64,000 nucleotides of DNA from the NCBI RefSeq assembly GCF_001661345.1, contig NW_017962928.1, positions 48,862 through 112,861 on the forward strand, written 5' to 3'. The translations under genes and the position numbers were made by a program. This document shows, in pieces, positions 39,957 to 47,885 of the stretch. Numbering within the stretch: the stretch's first letter is position 1; every line of letters starts with the position of its first letter. Below the pieces are notes generated by a model. It searched no databases and was not told the DNA's origin. It saw only the letters and a program-made list of their open reading frames with translations. Origin of the DNA: Ascoidea rubescens DSM 1968. Lineage: Eukaryota > Ascomycota > Saccharomycetes > Ascoideales > Ascoideaceae.

Positions 39957-41822
39957 CTACTCAGACTTCTTGCTCAAGTGCATGTCGTGGGGCAAGAAAG
40001 AGCCAACCTCCTGTTTGAGCGACTTGACAGCTTCTTTTATGGCCTCTGATTGTTCGTCCATCGAGGCTCGTTTTTTCCACTCCCTGAGCTCCTCCTTCAT
40101 CTCGTTCACCTCCTCAATCACATTTTCAACCTCCTTTCTGTCGAAATCTGGCGTTGGAACACCTAGTGCCATCTCGGTTTTTTCAAATTCCTCTTTTTGT
40201 TTCAAGATGTACGATAGCTTGTTCAACTCGTCCATGTTCGAGGTGTATATCTGTTTCTTGTCCTTGGATCCTTCTTGCTTGTCTGTTTTCCTTCCATCCT
40301 TTTCTGACGAACCTTGGTTGTGATATTTTTTCAAGAAATTGACCACACTTTTGGCAAATGGCCCTCTGAAGACCAAGAACGTTCCCAAGATAATAACGTG
40401 TATATAATAGTAACAGGTCCTCCAAGCGTACAACGATTGGTTGAAATCCAAGATAACAAAGGGCTGAACCAAATATCCAAATGCCAATTGAGTAAAAAGA
40501 AAACACAAAATGTCATAGTAAATTTTAGTCGCCTTGAAAGTCTTGCCATCGCTTTCGATAAATATTGGTCTGAAATATCTTCTATAGTATCTGCCACAAG
40601 TTTGCAAAAAGGCTCCACAGGCAAATGTCAAATAGTACCCAGGTCTTGTTCCATGCCACATTGCTGATGTTAAAAATGTAAATAACGTCGACTTGAATCC
40701 TGCTCTTCTGTTTTTTCTTTTGATTCGCAAATAAACGTAGTTCTTTAACCATTTGTTGGTGTTTTGGTTCCATGCTTCGAGCCCAATATGAACGTTCTGT
40801 GCAGTTTCAAACCCAATTGGATCAATGTTTTGCACTTTATCCCATCTGAATGAAATACTCTTGTCAGCATTGATTTTGATCCCATTGAATCCAATCCCAC
40901 ACAATATACAACTTGCCTCAGCAATTGACCATGCTCCATAGTATTTCAATCTATACGTAAACGATAACACCCAGAGATAAAAGATCTTGTAGAAGAAATT
41001 TTTGCTCAAAAAGCTCCTTTCAAACAAATACTTATTGGAAAAGATAGTCGTTAACTTGAACCACAATAAAATCCATAATACACCTTGGATAGCTTTCCAA
41101 AGCGAGACTCTACCACTTTTAGGTATCATTCTTTTTCTCTTTTTGCCTGGTCTCTTGTCAGCAGGAATCTCAGAAAATAGGTTATTCGTCAACCAGTTTT
41201 CATAATCAATATAGTCAAACGCTGGTCCTGTCAATAAACTGGGGAAAAAGAAGCAGTACGCCCAATACTCTAGTATCGATGGATGTTTGTAAATAGCCTT
41301 GGATTTCTGGATTTCTGTTAGATCACAGTTTGGCGCTGTAACAGGATTCGAGAGAATCAATCCATCTTGGATATTCCACGCAAACGCAGTCAATTTCATC
41401 ACCAAAACCATCTGAGCGCCGGTGATATCCACCCCAACATTTTCGTTATAATCAGCATTGGGATCAATGAAAAATTGCGCATAAATATGGCTGTACATCA
41501 AATGGCCCATAATCAAAACAAAATTAGTCCATGGCATTAAGTTGGACTTGAGATATCTTGAACAAAGATAGGTGATCAACGAGCTGATAAAGAGAGTTTG
41601 AAAACCAGAATAGATGTTTAAGATACCGAAAATATAAAAAAAGGATACTGAAATGATATAGTAGCATCTTAGTTTCTTATTATTATCTGGTAATCTCTTT
41701 AAAACAGCACAAAATGGGAACGAAGCGAATAAGCAAATAGCTAGTTTTAATAAACCAACAGGCAAACCAATTGAGTCTGCTAAGATATCAATTTTATCAG
41801 ATAAAAATGAGAGTTTGATCAT
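39957..41822 (-). CDS. ALE1: MBOAT lysophospholipid acyltransferase ALE1
   Basis: 621 residues (S. cerevisiae Ale1: 619). It is a polytopic ER enzyme of the membrane-bound O-acyltransferase family that acylates lysophospholipids with acyl-CoA. Visible signatures: MPWTNFVLIMGHLMYSHIYA, the LLTGPAFDYIDYENWL block, the WNQNTNKWLKNYVYLRI motif and the catalytic-His segment TSAMWHGTRPGYYLTF. About ten membrane spans precede a charged C-terminal tail (residues 530-621) with coiled-coil character. A frame-by-frame scan found no CTG among about 64 leucine codons. The 3' half is more GC-rich than the 5' half. In S. cerevisiae ALE1 neighbours MED4; here SEY1 lies between them. Confidence 0.96.
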   Translation of the reverse strand: MIKLSFLSDKIDILADSIGLPVGLLKLAICLFASFPFCAVLKRLPDNNKKLRCYYIISVSFFYIFGILNIYSGFQTLFISSLITYLCSRYLKSNLMPWTNFVLIMGHLMYSHIYAQFFIDPNADYNENVGVDITGAQMVLVMKLTAFAWNIQDGLILSNPVTAPNCDLTEIQKSKAIYKHPSILEYWAYCFFFPSLLTGPAFDYIDYENWLTNNLFSEIPADKRPGKKRKRMIPKSGRVSLWKAIQGVLWILLWFKLTTIFSNKYLFERSFLSKNFFYKIFYLWVLSFTYRLKYYGAWSIAEASCILCGIGFNGIKINADKSISFRWDKVQNIDPIGFETAQNVHIGLEAWNQNTNKWLKNYVYLRIKRKNRRAGFKSTLFTFLTSAMWHGTRPGYYLTFACGAFLQTCGRYYRRYFRPIFIESDGKTFKATKIYYDILCFLFTQLAFGYLVQPFVILDFNQSLYAWRTCYYYIHVIILGTFLVFRGPFAKSVVNFLKKYHNQGSSEKDGRKTDKQEGSKDKKQIYTSNMDELNKLSYILKQKEEFEKTEMALGVPTPDFDRKEVENVIEEVNEMKEELREWKKRASMDEQSEAIKEAVKSLKQEVGSFLPHDMHLSKKSE

Positions 41823-42306
41823 CTTTTTTTTTTATCTTGTTTTACTATTTAATTAATTAAAAAAAGAGAAAAAACAAATAAAAAAAGGAAAAGAAAAGAA
41901 AAAAGAAAAAGAAAAAAGAAAATTATTTGATTAAAATACAATAAAAAAATGGTGACAAATGATAGGAATTGGCAAGTATTAAATATACAATATAAATTCA
42001 ATATAAACCCATAATGATAGAAAATTTTTCAATGAGTCTCAAAATCAATAAATTTCACCCAATTAAACGACCCAAAGAAGCATTTTCTCATCAATTGTTT
42101 CAATTTGACCCAACATCGAGACAATAAAAAAAAGGGAAACGAGAAAATCAATGGAAAACTATGGGAGAAGGAAGGGGGGTCTGGTGGTCGTAGACCTCGT
42201 TTTAGAGAGCAAAGAAAAGGGGGAGGAAGGAGGGATCTACATAGAAATAATTTATTATTATATTTTCTTATTTTACATGGAAATTGAGTAAAAAAAAAAA
42301 AAAATC
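41823..42306 (-). promoter_or_regulatory. ALE1 promoter / TAF4 3' region
   Basis: 484 bp: A/G-rich sequence at 41860-41925 just upstream of ALE1 (a pyrimidine-rich leader on the ALE1 strand), then AT-rich sequence and a G-rich patch at 42165-42240. No gene seen. Confidence 0.4.
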
Positions 42307-43614
42307 TTAGTCCTTTAGTTTTGAATAAGCCTTAAAAATGGTGGCTTTAACGCCCATTCTTTTGTTTTCAAGAGCGCCTAACAAGTCTCGAACTGAGATA
42401 TTTTTCTCTTCTCTAACAGCACGAAATCTTACGTTGTTGTCGTTAATCGTGCCAAAGCCCATTGTTGAAGAAGACTTTGAGATACCAGGAGTATTTGAGC
42501 CTGCTTTCAACCAGCTGTATTTTTTATTTCTTCCGCCACCAAATCTTTTTGCAGCGGTTAGATTAGTTGCACGATGCAAAGTTTCTTCAACGCCAGCTTT
42601 TTGAACTTCACCATTAGGTAAATCGATACCTAATTTGATTCTTTTTCTTTTTCTTTTTTCCTCGAGTTCTTTTTGTTTGATTGCTAGATTTCTTAGAGCA
42701 ATGGCGATTTCATTTTTATTGGTGGGGTCATTGTCGTTGATGTTGTTGTTTATGATGTATTTTTTGCTTGTGATTATGTTTGTATTTAAAGAATTGGAGG
42801 AGGAATTGTTTGATTGGTACTGGATATTTCTTCTTCTATGACGATTTAAGACTATAGCATCGGTTATTATATTTTTCAAGAATTCTTCACAGGATAAGGA
42901 TAATAGGTTTAAGATTTTAGTATTTTTGATACTGTTGGAGATATTGATGCTATTCATTGTCATGTTCATGTTGTTCATATTGTTCATATTGTTCATATTG
43001 TTCATATTGTTCATATTGTTCATATTGATATGGTTGTTCATGTTCATGTGATTATTTATATGATTATTCATATTATTGTCAAAGGTGTGAGTAATATCAT
43101 TTTCATTTAAAATTTTTTTTAAAAAGGTGGTTAGATTTGTGATGTTTAGCAATTCGCCATCTTTGTATTTGAATTTTCTTTTTAATAATTTTTTTTTGTT
43201 TGTGATTGATGCTAGCAATTCTTCTTCTTTTTTGATATCAACACCAGCAACAGATAGGACATCATTTAGTTGATCGCTGTTGTTATTTATGATATTTTGG
43301 TTGAGTAATTTTGACTGGTTTATTATTGAAGAAGTGGAGGAAGATAGCATTGAAGGCATGTGGTGAGGAGGCAATGGTCTTTGAAAGACATTGTTATTGT
43401 AATTGGGATTGTTATTATTTGTTTGGATTGAAGGATTGATGGGCGTTAAACTGTTTGAGCGATTGATTTGGGATTGATGAAGCTGCGGATTATTTATATC
43501 TAGTCTCAATCTTTTATTGTCGATATTTATTAAGTTTGAAGAAAGTTGTCTTTTATTAGCAAGATTGTTAAAGGAGTTGTTGTTTGAAGAGATATTGTTA
43601 TTGGATGAAGACAT
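42307..43614 (-). CDS. TAF4: TFIID subunit TAF4
   Basis: 435 residues from ATG 43612-43614 (MSSSNNNISS). An upstream in-frame ATG at 43704 would add a hydrophobic 30-residue stretch not expected of TAF4. The C-terminal TAF4 domain is clear: AIALRNLAIKQKELEEKRKRKR, then FGGGRNKKYSWLKAG and VRDLLGALENKRMGVKATIF, close to S. cerevisiae Taf4 (RDLLFALENRRMG). A histone-fold helix (LTTFLKKILNENDI) and its partner (LSLSCEEFLKNIITDAIVLN) are separated by a Met/Asn/His repeat at about residues 175-223. TAF4 pairs with TAF12 and is a scaffold of TFIID for Pol II initiation. ATCACGTG (coding-strand sense) lies 126 bp upstream. Confidence 0.92.
   Translation of the reverse strand: MSSSNNNISSNNNSFNNLANKRQLSSNLINIDNKRLRLDINNPQLHQSQINRSNSLTPINPSIQTNNNNPNYNNNVFQRPLPPHHMPSMLSSSTSSIINQSKLLNQNIINNNSDQLNDVLSVAGVDIKKEEELLASITNKKKLLKRKFKYKDGELLNITNLTTFLKKILNENDITHTFDNNMNNHINNHMNMNNHINMNNMNNMNNMNNMNNMNNMNMTMNSINISNSIKNTKILNLLSLSCEEFLKNIITDAIVLNRHRRRNIQYQSNNSSSNSLNTNIITSKKYIINNNINDNDPTNKNEIAIALRNLAIKQKELEEKRKRKRIKLGIDLPNGEVQKAGVEETLHRATNLTAAKRFGGGRNKKYSWLKAGSNTPGISKSSSTMGFGTINDNNVRFRAVREEKNISVRDLLGALENKRMGVKATIFKAYSKLKD
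42961..43027 (-). repeat. ATTGTTCAT 9-bp repeat encoding (Asn-Met/Asn)n in TAF4
   Basis: About seven near-perfect 9-bp units, encoding Met-Asn-Asn triplets inside the TAF4 histone-fold region. Confidence 0.8.
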
Positions 43615-44050
43615 GGTAAAGGAAAAAAAAAAAAGATGGATAGAAGGTATTGTTGATAAGAATATAAGTTCTGATGAGATTGCTAGCGATGAATTGGAGA
43701 CCATTGAAAAGATTATCAAGAAATTGGGAAATGTGAATACACGTGATCAAAGAGAAAGGGAGTGATGTAGAGTGGTGGTATGATGTTGAGGTGATAGATG
43801 ACGTATGGTTTGGATGTTGGAAGTGGGATACGTTAGATGTGATGTTGGGATTAAAGTTATGGAGCTTGAGAGTAAAAGAGCAGAGTAAGGAGTAACTGTG
43901 AGGTGGTAAGAAGAGAGTGTGGGTGCGATTGTATATATATCCATTGTATATATATCCATTGTTGTTCTGTTGTTCATTATTGAGTTGGTTACTCAGATAA
44001 ACATTTTATTTAGCTGAATCGTTAGTTATAAGTGATATACAAGATTCGAG
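43615..44050. promoter_or_regulatory. TAF4 upstream region with RTCACGTG site
   Basis: 436 bp between TAF4 (-) and a doubtful + ORF. CACGTGAT at 43740-43747 is RTCACGTG on the TAF4 strand. A duplicated TGTATATATATCCAT word is at 43930-43960. Confidence 0.5.
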
Positions 44051-44509
44051 ATGAATTTACAGGAAACGTTACGGTTTTTGGGAGCCAAAGATGATTTTAG
44101 TCAAAAAGAGGGAATGGAGAGAGAGAGTATGAGAGTAAAAAGAAAAAGAAAAAAGGAAAAGAAAAGAGATAGAAATAGAAATAGAAGTAGAAATAGAGAT
44201 GGAGATGGAGATGGAAGTATTGTTAGTAAGCTCATTCTATTGGGCATAGTATCAACGATAATAACAGTTGAAAAGCTAACGAAACACAGGTTGAACGAGA
44301 ATATCAAGATTATATTATTGATTATCTGCTTGTTTATTGAGACGGATGATATAAAGGATAATAATAACTATTTGGAGGTGATTGGGATAATATTAATAAT
44401 CAGTTTATATATCAACTTTTCGTATTCTGTTGAAATGAGCTATTTCTTTTTATTTATTTGGTTGTTGGTGCGAATAGGGAGACATTACATGTGCAAGATT
44501 ATGAGGTGA
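44051..44509 (+). CDS. Doubtful small basic membrane protein
   Basis: 152 codons with an ATG start. Residues 1-20 (MNLQETLRFLGAKDD) look protein-like, residues 25-55 come from a purine-rich microsatellite (Lys/Arg, then RNRNRSRNRDGDGDG), and residues 57-150 contain about three hydrophobic helices. I know no homologue. Being open through a simple repeat and then AT-rich sequence is weak evidence, so it may be spurious, but its position 436 bp divergent from TAF4 suits a gene. Confidence 0.35.
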   Translation: MNLQETLRFLGAKDDFSQKEGMERESMRVKRKRKKEKKRDRNRNRSRNRDGDGDGSIVSKLILLGIVSTIITVEKLTKHRLNENIKIILLIICLFIETDDIKDNNNYLEVIGIILIISLYINFSYSVEMSYFFLFIWLLVRIGRHYMCKIMR

Positions 44510-46399
44510 TGATGAAGGGAGAAGAGAAGTTGTTGCAAAGCTGTTGTTGTATTCCTGTTTTTGTGTTTGTGGACTCTCTTCTTTTGCTGTTTTGTTGTTA
44601 AAAAATAAAAGACGTAAACGCGTTGTCAGTGACAAGAAAATTAAGCCAGACAAGAATTTTAATTTTGATGAAACACAAAAACGCAGAAAATCATATGAAT
44701 GATTTGCCAAAAGTTGTAAAAAAATAACCAGCAAGATAAACCCAAAGAAAACATCATTTTGCATTAAACAAACGGCATTAAAGTTGAAAAGTCTAAAAAT
44801 TAGCTCTCATCAGATGGAATAATATAACCCAATTGGGTAGCGATATGCGCCAGAGACCAACCCGTTTAAGAAATTACCGAAATTACAAATCCATAAGCAA
44901 TTTTAACAAGGGACAAGAAACAGGCCAAAGTTGAGTGGAAGGAATAAAGAATATGATCTAAAACATGTAGTTAGAATCGCAGTTGAAATGATGTCTTTTA
45001 TTACCTTAGGAAAATCACAATATAATCATAATGCAATTGTAATGCAATCGTAATGCAATCATAATGTAACTATAATAGATGACTATTTGAATAGGAGAAT
45101 CAGTGGAGTGGAAATACTTAAAGAAGGAAAAAAAGGAAAAGAGGGAAGAAAAGAAAAAGAAGTCAAAATGGCAGTTAGCGCACGTGCCAAGTCTAGAAGG
45201 AGAGTTGCAGTTTCAAGACATGAGATTATTGGTTGAGTGTGGTATAGTGAAATGGTCAAGTAATGTAAATAATTAATATTAGAGAATGATAGTGGAATTT
45301 GGTGTAAATCTGAACATCCAATATAATACAGTACGAGCGAAAATTACATTAAATTCAATCAAATTCAATCAAATTCAATCAAATTAGAATCAGTTTATTC
45401 ATTAATTAAAATTAAAGTGGAATCATATTAAATTTGAAAATACAGTAAATAGTTTACATAAAAACGTTAGGACGTTGAAATTCAATCGCAATTTCTAATC
45501 TTAACAGAAAAATTTTAAATTCTAAATTGAGAAATTTAAAGTAATAAAGATTATCAGTTAATAAATTTTTGTTTTTTATTTTGTTTTATTCTGTTGTTTT
45601 TTTAAATTAAAATTGATTGTATTAAGTGAAATAATAATCTAATCTAATCTAATGTAATTAAGTAATCAAATTTATTATATTCATAATAATAATAATAATA
45701 ATAATTAGTTTAAAATCGAATATGCAAAGATAAAAAGAGTTTTTTTTTGTTTTAAAGATAAACTATTTAAATTAAAGATTAAGAAATTAATTATACATAC
45801 ATTAAATTGGACAATTGAAATAACATTTATTTAAAACACAGAAGTTGTACAGGAAATTAAATTATAAATTAAGAATAAGAATAAAAATAAGAATAAGAAT
45901 TGGAAATTGAAAAACAATACGAAAAGTGTATTTTGAACAATAAAACTAACTCCAAAAAGTATCCAAAAGAACACTTGAAACCGTAACCCATATGATTATA
46001 TATATTGTGTATATTATATATATATTATATATGTTGTATGTATTCTTTGCTCTTTGCTCATTCAGTGTATATACAATTAATTTGCTATTTAGTTGATTGG
46101 CCATTTAGCAGACGGTTTAGGCATTGGGCTTTCTGATTGGCAGATGCTCATTTCTTGAAGCTGTGCACTGTTGCAATTGTTGGAAATGGAAATACAAACT
46201 GAAGAATGGAAACTCAACAAGTTTGCAAGTTTGCAAGTTCAAGCTCACAAGTTTATGGTTACCTGCTCAGCATGCAATGCTCCAGCAATATTCTGAGAAC
46301 ACGCAAATAAGTATAACCATCAAGACCAACTTTTCAAACAATATCTGACTGATAATACAAATTATGGACTGATTCTCTTAATGAATGGAGATAAACACA

Positions 46400-47030
46400 A
46401 AAACAAGACAACAATCTTCCGATATCACAGCATTATTCCCAATCGCTGTTTGCACGCTTGTTGCACGCTGCTCGCTGTGTCTGCCTACGATCTGCCTCTG
46501 GGTCGAGAAAGTATGTCATGCTCTCACTGGACTCAACCACAAACTTCCACGGACTTCCACTAGGTTCTGTCCGGCAACAGCTAATGCTTGCTTTCTTCGT
46601 TCTGCGCAATACCAACTCTCGTCTTATTTGATCCACCATCCACACAGAAACAGCAATTGGCAAGACACCGCTCGCCCACCGCTCGGATACGCTGGCGCCT
46701 CAAAAAAAGGGACACTCCACAAATGGGACACTCCGCTGCGTTTCGTCTGCGCTATTTTCCTCCGCCCCCTCCTGCCCCTCTCTCAAACGGTATCCCGTTG
46801 GCGGAGCGACTCCTTGTGCATTCGTGCGCAACCATACCGTCTGCTCCTCTACAGATCCGCACTGCTTTCTGGACCGGTTCCTCTTCAGCGTGCTTACTCC
46901 AACCACCTGGCCGCCTTAGCCAAATCGTGGGCTTGCGCTGGAACAAGCACGCTGCAATGCTGTCGGCGCTCCGCTGCGTTTTGAGGCAGGCGTGCGCGCA
47001 GCAAGTGAGTCAATTCGTGAAAGCGACAAT
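46400..47030. other. GC-rich island upstream of the WOPR gene
   Basis: It is markedly GC-rich relative to flanks below about 30% GC. It holds a direct repeat GGGACACTCC (46709-46718 and 46725-46734) and an AACGG/CCGTT hairpin (46786-46799). Two long overlapping open frames here have no domain and are probably due to GC content. Promoter, replication origin or RNA gene are all possible. Confidence 0.4.
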
Positions 47031-47583
47031 TTTGGGCTGGGCTCATTTAGTCTTTAGCGTTTATTTTTTAGCCAAATCAAATATTTCTACAGTATTTTTT
47101 AATAACGAAAACAGTTTTGAACTTTTTTTTTCTAAACTCAAAGTTTCCTGACTTTTTTTCTTTCTTTTGCTTCAATTCTTTTCCAATTCTTTTCACTTAT
47201 AAGCAGCTTTTAATCCTTTTTTTTTTGATTTTAATCTTTTAATTTTATTTTATTTTATTTTATTTTAATCTGAATTTTATTTGAATTTTATTTTCTCCTA
47301 ATTTTATTTTGATCTTCTTTTTCCCCTTCCACCACTTCCTTAGTTCTCTTTTACTTTTACTTTTACTTTTACTTTTTTTTGACTTGCTCTTTAATCATCC
47401 ACATTCTACTCTCTCAACTCACCTTATTCAATTACTTGATTATAATATTTGATTATTAATTATTAGATATTTCCTCTCCATATATCACCTCATATATCAT
47501 AATCTGCTATTTTTCTTTTTTTTCCTTTTTTTTGGTTTTTTTCCTTAAATCTTTTAATTGTTGCTCTTTTAGCTTTAAATTTT

Positions 47584-47619
47584 ATGTCTTTCTCTTTTCC
47601 AATTAGTCTTCTAATTTAA
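47584..47619 (+). CDS. Candidate uORF in the WOPR-gene leader
   Basis: ATG with 11 sense codons and TAA. It is the only ATG on the + strand between about 46970 and the main ATG at 47886, so if the transcript starts upstream, this would be the sole upstream start a scanning ribosome meets. Confidence 0.35.
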   Translation: MSFSFPISLLI

Positions 47620-47623
47620 ATCA

Positions 47624-47631
47624 TATAAATA
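47624..47631 (+). promoter_or_regulatory. TATA box near the WOPR gene
   Basis: TATAAATA fits the TATAWAWR consensus, 255 bp upstream of the ATG; it could drive a shorter transcript that skips the uORF. Confidence 0.4.
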
Positions 47632-47885
47632 ATCACAATTATCAATTAATCAAATCTACCTCCATCTCACTTTGAATTCTAATTCTATTTATCCAAATAT
47701 AGAATTACCACCTAATATCTCTCTATTTTTGGGTTTTATTCAACTTTTCCTGTTTCTTTTTATCTTTATCTTTATCTTTATCTTCTTGCTAAAAAAAAGC
47801 TTTGTGAATCAATCATCTCTATTTTCTATATCCTATTTTATTTTGTTTTTGTACATTATCCATATCTCAATACTAATTCCTAATA

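Larger units (their letters stand above)
44510..47885 (+). promoter_or_regulatory. 3.4-kb region upstream of the WOPR regulator
   Basis: No supportable gene. The left part is AT-rich (CACGTG at 45181-45186, three tandem AAATTCAATC at 45351-45380, ATA run at 45682-45706, TATATA-rich 45995-46030). A GC-rich island spans about 46400-47030, and a pyrimidine-rich, almost ATG-free stretch runs to the ATG at 47886. TTAAAGTTG (44779-44787) and TCAAAGTTT (47138-47146) are near matches to the TTAAAGTTT site of Wor1-type proteins. No tRNA seen. Confidence 0.45.

Noticed and set aside
46385-47151. Two long overlapping open frames (about 190 codons each)
   Set aside because: They overlap in different frames within a GC-rich block where stops are rare, have irregular Cys/Arg/Ser/Pro-rich composition and no domain.
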